Source: Paulinella micropora
Lineage: Eukaryota; Cercozoa; Imbricatea; Euglyphida
Length of the DNA: 27,826 nucleotides
Assembly: GCA_009731375.1 (NCBI GenBank)
Contig: BJOX01000341.1
Span: 133,039 to 160,864, forward strand
Direction: 5' to 3'
Numbering within the stretch: the first letter of the stretch is position 1; each line of letters begins with the position of its first letter. The position numbers and the translations under genes were made by a program. This document shows positions 13,903 to 22,126 of this stretch, piece after piece. The notes beneath the pieces were generated by a model, which worked only from the letters and a program-made list of their open reading frames with translations, was not told the origin of the DNA and made no database searches.

Positions 13903-15321
13903 TTATCGTGTCTGTGGAAAGTTTATCACTACTGCCGGCGACGGTCTGCGGGTCGGTGGAGAGAGGTGTGGCATCTCGCTCTCCATCTTCACCCTATTAA
14001 GTGTCCTCGCACTCGCCTTGGGCGACTCTTCCTTCTGAGGGCTTCCCTTGAAAAGCTCTTGCTTCACGCTCTCCTCCTTGACAACAGTAGCGAAGCCCGG
14101 ACCCGACCACATGTAGGTGGGCTCGTCTTCCTCGAGCTTTGCTCTTTTGAGCGCTCTCTCTTCCTCATCGTACAGGCCCTTTGCGAGCTTCTCTGCTTCC
14201 TTGGCGTCCCGCTCGACCTTCATCAGCACCTCTATGTCTTTAGCAAGGAGCGTCTCCTTCTTCAGCCTCTGCCTGGCCATATCCGCAAAGAACAGTTGCT
14301 TCCTGAGCTTGTCCTGGTGCTTGCCAGGCGCGAGGTGCATCCAGGCGGGGATCTGGTAGCCTAGCTCTTGCTGTCTCCTTTCCCTCCTCTTCTCTTGCTC
14401 CGTCTTCTCGTCTTTAGGCATGTCAGGGCCTTTCAGGATGACGAGGCCGTCGGGCAGCTTCGCCGGCGCGAGGACGGACATGTAGTTCTCTTCCAGGCTG
14501 TCCTCGTGCTCGGCGTAGACGACGCACGCGTGCCTCGTGCCTAGCGTCGCGGGGTCCGTGGCACTCGCGATGTGTGCGTAGAAGTCCTTGCGAGGCATCA
14601 GCTGGCCGTAGTTCAGCCACAGGTTCTCGAGCGTCCTCTGCACTTTCGAGTTGAACATGATACAGTAGCTGGTCTGCTCACGCATGATCGGCGTGACCGC
14701 GTTCTTGCCCGTCAGGTACTGGACGGCGATGAACAGCGTGATGTTGTAGTGCCTGTAGGTTCCGATGAAGTTCTGCATCCAGGAGTCCGCGCTGTTCAGG
14801 ATGCCGACCAGGTCGTCAAAGACAATGAATGAAGGCTCCAGGTAGCCGAGCTGCTGGTACCTCTCCTTCAGGTTGTCTACGTACTGCATGAGCACGTCCT
14901 TGCGGAAGCCCTCGTAGATGCGCACGTGCTGCTGCGTCGCCCAGTGGAACTTGTAGCTGTGCTTAAACTTCGTCCGGACCATAATGAGGCCGTACTGGAA
15001 CGCGTTCTTCTTCATGGCACACATGCTATACAGGAGCCACCGCAGGAAGTGTGTCTTGCCTCGCTCTGACTTGCCGACGAGCACGAACATCTGCCCCGCG
15101 CCCTTTTCCCGAGGGTAGAAGCGCTCGATGAGCCTGCACGAGCGCTCGTTCTTCTCCTTCTCCTCATCGGCCTTCTTCTGCTCTTTCTCCTTCTTCTTCT
15201 CGGCTGCTTTGCCTGGCCCTTTCTGCTTCTCTTCCCACTCTACGATCTCTTCCTCGAGCTTCTTCTCCCCTTCTTCGCCATCCAGCAGCGGCGGGAGGTT
15301 CTCCAGCACGGGGTTCGACAT
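13903..15321 (-). CDS. A32-like FtsK/HerA genome-packaging ATPase
   Basis: This is the complete 472-residue copy, assembled from both sides of the duplicated region. The ATPase core is unambiguous: Walker A VGKSERGKT at residues 82-90, Walker B FIVFDD at 165-170, a sensor glutamine in FIAVQY (Q201), and an arginine-finger candidate in PIMREQTSY (R214). This is the pattern of viral A32-type ATPases that pump DNA into icosahedral capsids. A highly charged extension of ~75 residues (Glu/Lys-rich) precedes the core, and a ~190-residue Lys/Glu-rich, probably helical tail follows, ending in a Pro/Ser-rich segment. Both are longer than in typical A32 proteins of about 250 residues. Partial duplicates at 12880-13457 and 16476-16876 are artefacts. 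It diverges from the APWMSK gene at 15363. Confidence 0.92.
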   Translation of the reverse strand: MSNPVLENLPPLLDGEEGEKKLEEEIVEWEEKQKGPGKAAEKKKEKEQKKADEEKEKNERSCRLIERFYPREKGAGQMFVLVGKSERGKTHFLRWLLYSMCAMKKNAFQYGLIMVRTKFKHSYKFHWATQQHVRIYEGFRKDVLMQYVDNLKERYQQLGYLEPSFIVFDDLVGILNSADSWMQNFIGTYRHYNITLFIAVQYLTGKNAVTPIMREQTSYCIMFNSKVQRTLENLWLNYGQLMPRKDFYAHIASATDPATLGTRHACVVYAEHEDSLEENYMSVLAPAKLPDGLVILKGPDMPKDEKTEQEKRRERRQQELGYQIPAWMHLAPGKHQDKLRKQLFFADMARQRLKKETLLAKDIEVLMKVERDAKEAEKLAKGLYDEEERALKRAKLEEDEPTYMWSGPGFATVVKEESVKQELFKGSPQKEESPKASARTLNRVKMESEMPHLSPPTRRPSPAVVINFPQTR

Positions 15322-15362
15322 CCTTTTTTTTCTGAATTTTCTGGTCAGAACTAAAAAAAATT

Positions 15363-15956
15363 ATGAACGTACGCACCGCCCCATGGATGTCCAAGAGCCT
15401 CGTCGAGCTCGCTTTGGGACAGAAGAACACGATGGGCAAAGTCACTAGCAATCGCAGGGAAGTCAGGAAGGCGAATTCTCACCCATACAAAGGCGACCAG
15501 AGCAAGGGACGCCTGGCCGCTACGCTCGTGAACCACGCCTATCAGCCTTCCTCTGCTGCACAGCCTTCCTCGTTCGAGGATGTATGGCCGGCTTTTGCGG
15601 ATGTATATCGGTTTTATACGAGAGAGGCTAAAGCAGAGGATAGGAAAGAGGCTGAAGCAGAGCTGGAGGCCAGGGTCAAGAAAGTCATAGCAACGCCAAG
15701 GAGAAAGGCCAGGTTTGATCAGCTCAACGATGAAATGCAGGAAATCTCCAATGCGATAAAACACAAGCAACGCGCGCAACCGGGTGTACCGCACTCCGCA
15801 CGCAAAGCGAAAGAGCTTCTTGCTGTCAAGAAGGCGCGCGAACCTAGAAAAAGCGTGAGAAAGGCCTCTCCCCGACTCACTCGAGTGCCAGAGCACAAGC
15901 TTACTCCTGAGTCAAAGAAGTTGGCTAAAAGAATATTGGATTTTGAAGAGGTCTAA
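15363..15956 (+). CDS. Basic protein, APWMSK family member 1
   Basis: This 197-residue protein starts MNVRTAPWMSKSLVELALG. Its N-terminal ~60 residues are clearly paralogous to the next gene: both share TAPWMSK, then LAxGxK, an R-x-VR basic stretch, a PY dipeptide and R-x-A-x-TLxN-x-A. Beyond that the two diverge. Here residues ~68-130 are helical and acidic/basic mixed (REAKAEDRKEAEAELEARVK), and the tail is Lys/Arg-rich. I do not know the family. High basicity, tandem paralogy and position beside the packaging ATPase suggest a DNA-associated virion protein, which is inference. An identical copy at 16918-17511 is part of duplication 2 and should be merged with this one. Confidence 0.7.
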   Translation: MNVRTAPWMSKSLVELALGQKNTMGKVTSNRREVRKANSHPYKGDQSKGRLAATLVNHAYQPSSAAQPSSFEDVWPAFADVYRFYTREAKAEDRKEAEAELEARVKKVIATPRRKARFDQLNDEMQEISNAIKHKQRAQPGVPHSARKAKELLAVKKAREPRKSVRKASPRLTRVPEHKLTPESKKLAKRILDFEEV

Positions 15957-15998
15957 TTTTTTTTTCTTCTCTTCTCTCTGTGAGTCCGTGACACTTTA

Positions 15999-16465
15999 AT
16001 GAAAGCCGTTGTTACAGCCCCTTGGATGTCCAAGGCCACCGAGGATCTTGCGATCGGTAGCAAGACTTCCATACGCAAGTACTTAGACAAGAGGAAGGTC
16101 AGGAGGCAGAGCACGAACCCGTACGTGTGTTGCCGGGATCGAGCGCGCGTGGCCTCTACGCTCATGAACTATGCCTTTCGGAACGCCAGTCCGCTATCTC
16201 TCTCCGAAAGAGCGTCAGGCAGTGCGTACGAGGGTGTGCCGATGGGATCCGATGCAAAGACCGCAAAGACAGACAGGCGGCCGCGTAGTGGCAAACAACG
16301 CCAAGTATATCGTCACGTGGACGGTAAGGGATACGTACCCGTATTACAGAAGACGCCAGCAAAGCCGCCGCCAACGACGCAGACGTCGGAGACTCCAGTA
16401 GTCGATGCGCAACTCGTGAAATCAAAAAAAAGGAAAACGAGAGCAGAGAAGAAAGAAGCAACGAA
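15999..16465 (+). pseudogene. Gap-truncated duplicate of APWMSK family member 2 (assembly artefact)
   Basis: The frame starts with the ATG at 15999 and matches the gene at 17554-18078 until the N10 gap at 16466 cuts it off. The full-length version is the downstream copy. Confidence 0.85.
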
Positions 16466-16475
16466 NNNNNNNNNN
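16466..16475. other. Sequence gap (10 N) at duplication 2
   Basis: This placeholder lies between contig ends that overlap by 1545 bp. It breaks APWMSK member 2 on the left and the duplicated ATPase N-terminus on the right. Confidence 0.97.
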
Positions 16476-16876
16476 CGCACGTGCTGCTGCGTCGCCCAGT
16501 GGAACTTGTAGCTGTGCTTAAACTTCGTCCGGACCATAATGAGGCCGTACTGGAACGCGTTCTTCTTCATGGCACACATGCTATACAGGAGCCACCGCAG
16601 GAAGTGTGTCTTGCCTCGCTCTGACTTGCCGACGAGCACGAACATCTGCCCCGCGCCCTTTTCCCGAGGGTAGAAGCGCTCGATGAGCCTGCACGAGCGC
16701 TCGTTCTTCTCCTTCTCCTCATCGGCCTTCTTCTGCTCTTTCTCCTTCTTCTTCTCGGCTGCTTTGCCTGGCCCTTTCTGCTTCTCTTCCCACTCTACGA
16801 TCTCTTCCTCGAGCTTCTTCTCCCCTTCTTCGCCATCCAGCAGCGGCGGGAGGTTCTCCAGCACGGGGTTCGACAT
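16476..16876 (-). pseudogene. Duplicate 5' fragment of the packaging ATPase (assembly artefact)
   Basis: This repeats 14921-15321: the ATPase start, charged N-terminal extension, Walker A and the next ~40 residues up to the gap. It contains no Walker B. It is part of duplication 2. Confidence 0.85.
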
Positions 16877-16917
16877 CCTTTTTTTTCTGAATTTTCTGGT
16901 CAGAACTAAAAAAAATT

Positions 16918-17511
16918 ATGAACGTACGCACCGCCCCATGGATGTCCAAGAGCCTCGTCGAGCTCGCTTTGGGACAGAAGAACACGATGGGCAAAGTCAC
17001 TAGCAATCGCAGGGAAGTCAGGAAGGCGAATTCTCACCCATACAAAGGCGACCAGAGCAAGGGACGCCTGGCCGCTACGCTCGTGAACCACGCCTATCAG
17101 CCTTCCTCTGCTGCACAGCCTTCCTCGTTCGAGGATGTATGGCCGGCTTTTGCGGATGTATATCGGTTTTATACGAGAGAGGCTAAAGCAGAGGATAGGA
17201 AAGAGGCTGAAGCAGAGCTGGAGGCCAGGGTCAAGAAAGTCATAGCAACGCCAAGGAGAAAGGCCAGGTTTGATCAGCTCAACGATGAAATGCAGGAAAT
17301 CTCCAATGCGATAAAACACAAGCAACGCGCGCAACCGGGTGTACCGCACTCCGCACGCAAAGCGAAAGAGCTTCTTGCTGTCAAGAAGGCGCGCGAACCT
17401 AGAAAAAGCGTGAGAAAGGCCTCTCCCCGACTCACTCGAGTGCCAGAGCACAAGCTTACTCCTGAGTCAAAGAAGTTGGCTAAAAGAATATTGGATTTTG
17501 AAGAGGTCTAA
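16918..17511 (+). CDS. Second copy of APWMSK family member 1 (duplicate by assembly)
   Basis: The translation is identical to the gene at 15363-15956, in the same context: ATPase start upstream, APWMSK member 2 downstream. Because the whole 1545-bp block repeats up to an N10 gap, this is most likely the same gene seen in two overlapping contigs, not a true gene copy. Confidence 0.75.
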   Translation: MNVRTAPWMSKSLVELALGQKNTMGKVTSNRREVRKANSHPYKGDQSKGRLAATLVNHAYQPSSAAQPSSFEDVWPAFADVYRFYTREAKAEDRKEAEAELEARVKKVIATPRRKARFDQLNDEMQEISNAIKHKQRAQPGVPHSARKAKELLAVKKAREPRKSVRKASPRLTRVPEHKLTPESKKLAKRILDFEEV

Positions 17512-17553
17512 TTTTTTTTTCTTCTCTTCTCTCTGTGAGTCCGTGACACTTTA

Positions 17554-18078
17554 ATGAAAGCCGTTGTTACAGCCCCTTGGATGTCCAAGGCCACCGAGGA
17601 TCTTGCGATCGGTAGCAAGACTTCCATACGCAAGTACTTAGACAAGAGGAAGGTCAGGAGGCAGAGCACGAACCCGTACGTGTGTTGCCGGGATCGAGCG
17701 CGCGTGGCCTCTACGCTCATGAACTATGCCTTTCGGAACGCCAGTCCGCTATCTCTCTCCGAAAGAGCGTCAGGCAGTGCGTACGAGGGTGTGCCGATGG
17801 GATCCGATGCAAAGACCGCAAAGACAGACAGGCGGCCGCGTAGTGGCAAACAACGCCAAGTATATCGTCACGTGGACGGTAAGGGATACGTACCCGTATT
17901 ACAGAAGACGCCAGCAAAGCCGCCGCCAACGACGCAGACGTCGGAGACTCCAGTAGTCGATGCGCAACTCGTGAAATCAAAAAAAAGGAAAACGAGAGCA
18001 GAGAAGAAAGAAGCAACGAATGAAAACTTGGCAAAGGCGAGAGCAGCAAAAAAAGCAATAAGAGAAGCAGCAGAGTAA
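17554..18078 (+). CDS. Basic protein, APWMSK family member 2
   Basis: This is the complete 174-residue copy. It starts MKAVVTAPWMSKATEDLAIG and shares its first ~60 residues with member 1 (TAPWMSK, LAxGxK, KRKVRR, PYVCC, R-x-ASTLMNYAF). The remainder is different: a Ser/Arg-rich stretch, a YRHVDGKGYVPVLQKTP segment, a Pro/Thr-rich linker, and a Lys/Arg/Ala-rich helical tail ending in AKKAIREAAE. The pair arose by gene duplication with divergent C-termini. No known domain is recognised. The charge profile would suit binding to packaged DNA. It follows member 1 on the same strand after a 42-bp A/T-rich spacer. Confidence 0.7.
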   Translation: MKAVVTAPWMSKATEDLAIGSKTSIRKYLDKRKVRRQSTNPYVCCRDRARVASTLMNYAFRNASPLSLSERASGSAYEGVPMGSDAKTAKTDRRPRSGKQRQVYRHVDGKGYVPVLQKTPAKPPPTTQTSETPVVDAQLVKSKKRKTRAEKKEATNENLAKARAAKKAIREAAE

Positions 18079-18115
18079 ATTTAAAAAATCAAGTTGTTAA
18101 CATTTCAAGAAAAGA

Positions 18116-18421
18116 ATGGAACTTCTTAGGATCACTAACCCTGACCTCGGGCTCGCGATGGCCGTCCTCGGGCAGCAGCGGCAAAGGCAGCAGCACGCGA
18201 AGATGGAAGAGATGACCCAAGAGGCGCTGCAGCAGCTCGAGTCCAAGCTCGACGAAGCGCCAGTCGAGAAGATCTTCGAGCAGCCTAGGGTAGAGGACGC
18301 ACAGATCCTCCGAAAGATCACCCCCGAGCAGGCCAGGCGGATCGAGTCGAAGATGCTCAGCGCGGGAGCCGAAAAAAATATTTTTTCTTCTGATTCCGCA
18401 AAGCACAAACAACAGCAATGA
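18116..18421 (+). CDS. Small helical hypothetical protein
   Basis: This 101-residue protein starts MELLRITNPDLGLAMAVLG and continues with a Gln/Arg-rich stretch, then QEALQQLESKLDEAP and PEQARRIESKML. It is predicted to be largely alpha-helical and rich in Gln and Glu. I recognise no family. The ATG follows an A-rich spacer after APWMSK member 2. Its TGA overlaps the next ATG as ATGA (18418-18421), which is strong evidence that both frames are real and possibly translated from one transcript. A 3' fragment reappears at 19650-19809 because of duplication 3. Confidence 0.6.
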   Translation: MELLRITNPDLGLAMAVLGQQRQRQQHAKMEEMTQEALQQLESKLDEAPVEKIFEQPRVEDAQILRKITPEQARRIESKMLSAGAEKNIFSSDSAKHKQQQ

Positions 18422-18984
18422 GTGTTACGCTCCAGAACACATCCGATGAGCACAGCGCCGCCGCCCAGACCAAGCAGGTCGAGCACGGCCAGCAGGACAC
18501 GCCTATCCTGCGAACCGACTCGCTCGCGACTTCGTCCTTGATCTACAGTGCGCTGGCTCACTCTGGTACCAAGGATACCACTATCACCAACATGAAGGCA
18601 ATGGCAGAGCGCTTGTCCAAGAACACGCTGTCCAGCTGGTACAAGGGAGCACTGCTGACATCCGGAACCAAAGAGGAAATAGAAGGAGTGTGGGGCCCTG
18701 CCTTCGCCGCTCAGTGCTATGACGCCAATGGCATGACGCCGTGGCTGCGCGAGCTGCGCCGCAGCTACGGGAACACGTGGGAAGGCTGCATGGCCGCCGC
18801 CAAGTTCCTGGAGGAGTACCAGAACTCGAAGCTGCGGACGGAGATGTTCGAGCGAATCCCTGCCCTGTCAGCCCTGGACAACGACGGCACGAGCGTGAAG
18901 GGCTGGGGGTTCAATCGGAAGCCAACTGACAAAGCAGACCTCTACTCACTACTGGGTCGAGTGAAGGACCTGGAGGAAGCGTAA
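18418..18984 (+). CDS. Hypothetical protein (188 aa)
   Basis: It starts with ATGA overlapping the previous stop and encodes MSVTLQNTSDEHSAAAQ and onward. Residues 1-45 are polar and probably disordered. From ~46 the protein looks globular and helical, with notable segments NTLSSWYKGALL, GVWGPAFAAQCYDANGMTPW, LRRSYGNTWEGCMAAAKFLE and GWGFNRKPTDKADLY. Several tryptophans and aromatic residues in the central 60 residues suggest a folded domain. No family is recognised. Its place between small helical and proline-rich genes in the virion half suggests a structural or packaging role. An identical copy at 19806-20372 is the duplication-3 image. Confidence 0.65.
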   Translation: MSVTLQNTSDEHSAAAQTKQVEHGQQDTPILRTDSLATSSLIYSALAHSGTKDTTITNMKAMAERLSKNTLSSWYKGALLTSGTKEEIEGVWGPAFAAQCYDANGMTPWLRELRRSYGNTWEGCMAAAKFLEEYQNSKLRTEMFERIPALSALDNDGTSVKGWGFNRKPTDKADLYSLLGRVKDLEEA

Positions 18985-19025
18985 AATTCGCAAAACTTCT
19001 ATACGCTAAGACTAATGAACGGTAG

Positions 19026-19639
19026 ATGATGTCAGGATCTGACCCATTTGCGAATTTGGCACCAGCCGACCCCCCGCCGCCGCCGCCGCTGCCTCCAGCA
19101 GGGGAAGACGGTATGCCTCCTCCACTGAAGAAGAGGAAGACCGCTGCGCCTAAGCAACCGAAGCAGCCGAAGCAGCCGAAGCTGCCCACTATGCGAAGCG
19201 CCCCTCCGCTCGCACCAGACGACCCGCTGCGGGAAGACCCTACCTACCGCCTCCTGTGCGCCTACGGCCGTTCGCCTCTGATCGCGCCGAAGCTCAAGAG
19301 AGCAGGCATCCCCGTCGACTCGAAAGCGCTTCGCAAGGTGCCTCGCGAGCTATTGCCTTCTCTGCTAGACGAAGCAGAGGAGGCGCTAGAGGGAGAGATG
19401 GCAGATGGAGTCGCGAATGAGGCCATCAGGCGGGGGATGAAGGCGCTAGAGGAAGTTATCGATGCCCGGACTAAGTACAAGATTGCGGGCACGACAGATG
19501 CCTGCTTCGAGAACGAGAGGTGGCTGTTCTTGCTTGAGCGGGCTAAGCTGCGGGCCGGGATCGGGCTGCAGAGGCTCGACCCGATGACCGAGATGGCTCT
19601 GCTGACCGCTCAGACTGCCGCCTTGACACACATGATGAA
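19026..19639 (+). pseudogene. Gap-truncated duplicate of the proline-rich gene (assembly artefact)
   Basis: This matches the complete gene at 20414-21085 until the N10 gap cuts it after the THMM segment. The last ~17 codons are missing. It is part of duplication 3. Confidence 0.85.
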
Positions 19640-19649
19640 NNNNNNNNNN
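19640..19649. other. Sequence gap (10 N) at duplication 3
   Basis: This placeholder lies between contig ends that overlap by 1378 bp. Frames crossing it are chimeric. Confidence 0.97.
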
Positions 19650-19809
19650 AGTCGAGAAGATCTTCGAGCAGCCTAGGGTAGAGGACGCACAGATCCTCCG
19701 AAAGATCACCCCCGAGCAGGCCAGGCGGATCGAGTCGAAGATGCTCAGCGCGGGAGCCGAAAAAAATATTTTTTCTTCTGATTCCGCAAAGCACAAACAA
19801 CAGCAATGA
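19650..19809 (+). pseudogene. Duplicate 3' fragment of the 101-residue helical gene (assembly artefact)
   Basis: This repeats the last ~52 codons of the gene at 18116-18421 and begins at the gap without a start codon. Its TGA again overlaps the following ATG as ATGA. Confidence 0.85.
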
Positions 19810-20372
19810 GTGTTACGCTCCAGAACACATCCGATGAGCACAGCGCCGCCGCCCAGACCAAGCAGGTCGAGCACGGCCAGCAGGACACGCCTATCCTGCG
19901 AACCGACTCGCTCGCGACTTCGTCCTTGATCTACAGTGCGCTGGCTCACTCTGGTACCAAGGATACCACTATCACCAACATGAAGGCAATGGCAGAGCGC
20001 TTGTCCAAGAACACGCTGTCCAGCTGGTACAAGGGAGCACTGCTGACATCCGGAACCAAAGAGGAAATAGAAGGAGTGTGGGGCCCTGCCTTCGCCGCTC
20101 AGTGCTATGACGCCAATGGCATGACGCCGTGGCTGCGCGAGCTGCGCCGCAGCTACGGGAACACGTGGGAAGGCTGCATGGCCGCCGCCAAGTTCCTGGA
20201 GGAGTACCAGAACTCGAAGCTGCGGACGGAGATGTTCGAGCGAATCCCTGCCCTGTCAGCCCTGGACAACGACGGCACGAGCGTGAAGGGCTGGGGGTTC
20301 AATCGGAAGCCAACTGACAAAGCAGACCTCTACTCACTACTGGGTCGAGTGAAGGACCTGGAGGAAGCGTAA
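19806..20372 (+). CDS. Second copy of the 188-residue hypothetical gene (duplicate by assembly)
   Basis: The translation is identical to 18418-18984, and the flanking sequence is the same on both sides to the limits of the 1378-bp block. It most likely represents the same locus from a second contig. Confidence 0.75.
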   Translation: MSVTLQNTSDEHSAAAQTKQVEHGQQDTPILRTDSLATSSLIYSALAHSGTKDTTITNMKAMAERLSKNTLSSWYKGALLTSGTKEEIEGVWGPAFAAQCYDANGMTPWLRELRRSYGNTWEGCMAAAKFLEEYQNSKLRTEMFERIPALSALDNDGTSVKGWGFNRKPTDKADLYSLLGRVKDLEEA

Positions 20373-20413
20373 AATTCGCAAAACTTCTATACGCTAAGAC
20401 TAATGAACGGTAG

Positions 20414-21085
20414 ATGATGTCAGGATCTGACCCATTTGCGAATTTGGCACCAGCCGACCCCCCGCCGCCGCCGCCGCTGCCTCCAGCAGGGGAAGACGGT
20501 ATGCCTCCTCCACTGAAGAAGAGGAAGACCGCTGCGCCTAAGCAACCGAAGCAGCCGAAGCAGCCGAAGCTGCCCACTATGCGAAGCGCCCCTCCGCTCG
20601 CACCAGACGACCCGCTGCGGGAAGACCCTACCTACCGCCTCCTGTGCGCCTACGGCCGTTCGCCTCTGATCGCGCCGAAGCTCAAGAGAGCAGGCATCCC
20701 CGTCGACTCGAAAGCGCTTCGCAAGGTGCCTCGCGAGCTATTGCCTTCTCTGCTAGACGAAGCAGAGGAGGCGCTAGAGGGAGAGATGGCAGATGGAGTC
20801 GCGAATGAGGCCATCAGGCGGGGGATGAAGGCGCTAGAGGAAGTTATCGATGCCCGGACTAAGTACAAGATTGCGGGCACGACAGATGCCTGCTTCGAGA
20901 ACGAGAGGTGGCTGTTCTTGCTTGAGCGGGCTAAGCTGCGGGCCGGGATCGGGCTGCAGAGGCTCGACCCGATGACCGAGATGGCTCTGCTGACCGCTCA
21001 GACTGCCGCCTTGACACACATGATGAACAGTTCTAGTAGGCCACGTACTAACCTAGATGCACCGGCCCCACCTGAAAAAATTTAA
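20414..21085 (+). CDS. Proline-rich N-terminal, helical C-terminal virus protein
   Basis: This is the complete 223-residue copy. Two adjacent ATGs (20414, 20417) can serve as start. Residues ~17-65 are a disordered region with a poly-proline run, a KKRK nuclear-localisation-like stretch, and the tandem tripeptide repeat KQP (KQPKQPKQPK). Residues ~80-210 are helical: PLIAPKLKRAGIP, LRKVPRELLPSLLDEAEEAL, a central E/A-rich helix, KYKIAGTTDACFENERW, then LRAGIGLQRLDPMTEMALLT. The ordering of a small leucine-rich head and a long helical bundle vaguely resembles uncharacterised conserved virion proteins of nucleocytoviruses and polinton-like viruses, but I cannot assign it. The truncated copy at 19026-19639 belongs to duplication 3. 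Confidence 0.65.
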   Translation: MMSGSDPFANLAPADPPPPPPLPPAGEDGMPPPLKKRKTAAPKQPKQPKQPKLPTMRSAPPLAPDDPLREDPTYRLLCAYGRSPLIAPKLKRAGIPVDSKALRKVPRELLPSLLDEAEEALEGEMADGVANEAIRRGMKALEEVIDARTKYKIAGTTDACFENERWLFLLERAKLRAGIGLQRLDPMTEMALLTAQTAALTHMMNSSSRPRTNLDAPAPPEKI

Positions 21086-21123
21086 AAATTCTGCTTTGAT
21101 TAAAAAACACTCTTTTTACAAGC

Positions 21124-21600
21124 ATGGATCTGCCAGTCCTTAACGCTGAAAACTTCGGCCGGTCCGCCACTGCCGGTGCTTTGGCCTATGTGACCGCCCC
21201 TGTCCTCACAGGCCTGCCCACCACTACAAGGGTGACTCTGGGCGGGTTGCCTCTGGTAGGGCGCCTTGTGCCCAGCCTCAGCTTCCGTACGGGGTGTGCG
21301 GTCACTGCCTTCCTGACCACGTTCATCGTGGACGCTATCCAAGAAAGAATGAATCATCCTAAGTCCGGCCGCTCCGGCCACTACCCTAGCCTAGTAGTGC
21401 ACGTGGTTGCAGGTGGTCTGTCCTTCGCTATCTTGCCTATGCTCGCCGCTTCCGGCTCGCTCAGTGGTCTCGGAGAGAACGTCGCTAACCCTACCTTCGG
21501 CCGGCTGGTGATGGCAGGTGCCTTTAACGAGATGCTTTCACAGTACATCTACGAGAACGTCTTCGACCCTGACACTGCCGGCAGCTACCGCTACGTCTAA
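21124..21600 (+). CDS. Multi-pass membrane protein (158 aa)
   Basis: Preceded by A/T-rich sequence (GATTAAAAAACACTC), the frame starts MDLPVLNAENFGRS. Hydrophobic segments lie near residues 16-32, 58-74, 86-114 and 126-140, giving probably three to four membrane passes with short Gly/Pro-rich loops. A conserved-looking loop carries VDAIQERMNHPKSGRSGHYP. No enzyme motif is visible. In related viruses, multi-pass proteins near the capsid genes are often inner-membrane virion components; that role is inferred here from neighbourhood only. Confidence 0.65.
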   Translation: MDLPVLNAENFGRSATAGALAYVTAPVLTGLPTTTRVTLGGLPLVGRLVPSLSFRTGCAVTAFLTTFIVDAIQERMNHPKSGRSGHYPSLVVHVVAGGLSFAILPMLAASGSLSGLGENVANPTFGRLVMAGAFNEMLSQYIYENVFDPDTAGSYRYV

Positions 21601-21637
21601 AAAAATTAAGAAACTTCTGTATGCCGTTACATTGATA

Positions 21638-22126
21638 ATGGTATCGCTACTGACACTACTCCTGCTGCTACTAGCGTACTACTGCTGCTTCTACTTATAC
21701 TGCTGCTACTTGCGAAGCGTCCCGAAGACCGACCTCAACAAGAAGATATCACCAGACATCTTGTGGCTAGACGATGTCCTCATCAAAGAGAGAAATCCTG
21801 AGTGCGCTCTTCAGCAGGGTGGAGGAGCTGCTGATCGACGAGAAAGTGATGGACCGGACGGAGCTTGCGGAAGTGAAGAGGGAGATGGGCATCTCGCTCG
21901 AGCGGCTAGTTGTGATGGTCGAGAGGTTCCTGCTCGCCCCGTGGCGGGACGGCAAGTTAGGAGAATATCTTTCTTCGGAAGCAAGCAACTGTACGGCGCT
22001 AGCCCGAGGGCTCAAAACCCAGAACCCGCGCCTCCTGCAGCTCAAGGAGAGGCTGCTGAAGAGGGGGTTAGAAAGAGACACAGCCTTTCTGGAGAAACTG
22101 CTATTTTTACTGGACAGAGTATGTAA
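21638..22126 (+). CDS. Possible membrane-anchored protein overlapping the next gene in another frame
   Basis: After an A/T-rich spacer the ATG at 21638 opens with a strong hydrophobic helix (MVSLLTLLLLLLAYYC), then a Cys/Tyr-rich stretch and KTDLNKKISPDILWLDD. The first ~45 residues look real and are not otherwise explained. Past about 21774 the frame turns into an Arg/Ala/Gly/Pro-rich sequence typical of an out-of-frame reading of a G+C-rich gene, because the 21774-22142 gene is read there. Options are a true overlapping gene, or a single gene needing a +1 shift near 21770 (sequence error or programmed) to join the membrane anchor to the helical protein. The 3' half of this call is doubtful. 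Confidence 0.35.
   Translation: MVSLLTLLLLLLAYYCCFYLYCCYLRSVPKTDLNKKISPDILWLDDVLIKERNPECALQQGGGAADRRESDGPDGACGSEEGDGHLARAASCDGREVPARPVAGRQVRRISFFGSKQLYGASPRAQNPEPAPPAAQGEAAEEGVRKRHSLSGETAIFTGQSM

Larger units (their letters stand above)
12445..14480. repeat. Direct duplication 1 (12445-13457 = 13468-14480, 1013 bp) meeting at an N10 gap
   Basis: The sequence starting right after the gap (13468) repeats the sequence starting at 12445. The sequence ending right before the gap (13457) matches that ending at 14480. I saw one difference (12712 C, 13735 A). A repeat that stops and starts exactly at the N run is what two overlapping contig ends placed side by side would give. It spans part of the KilA-N-like gene and the 3' part of the ATPase gene. 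Confidence 0.93.
14921..18020. repeat. Direct duplication 2 (14921-16465 = 16476-18020, 1545 bp) meeting at an N10 gap
   Basis: Sequence after the gap (from 16476) restarts at the content of 14921. Sequence before the gap ends (16465) with the content that ends at 18020. I noticed no base differences by eye. It contains the 5' part of the ATPase, the whole first APWMSK gene and most of the second. It is interpreted as unmerged contig overlap. Confidence 0.93.
18262..21027. repeat. Direct duplication 3 (18262-19639 = 19650-21027, 1378 bp) meeting at an N10 gap
   Basis: The base after the gap (19650) resumes the sequence found at 18262, and the base before the gap (19639) matches 21027. The block carries the end of the 101-residue gene, the complete 188-residue gene and most of the proline-rich gene. 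Translations of the two copies are identical. It is interpreted as unmerged overlap between contigs. Confidence 0.93.

Noticed and set aside
16313-16876. A 187-residue minus-strand frame joining the ATPase N-terminus to a Ser/Val-rich tail
   Set aside because: The tail is antisense to the APWMSK member 2 gene and is joined only through the N10 gap.
12880-20372. Apparent second genes for ATPase, KilA-N-like, APWMSK and the 188-residue protein as real gene duplications
   Set aside because: Each repeated block meets its twin exactly at a 10-N gap and translations are virtually identical, so unmerged contig overlap is the simpler explanation.
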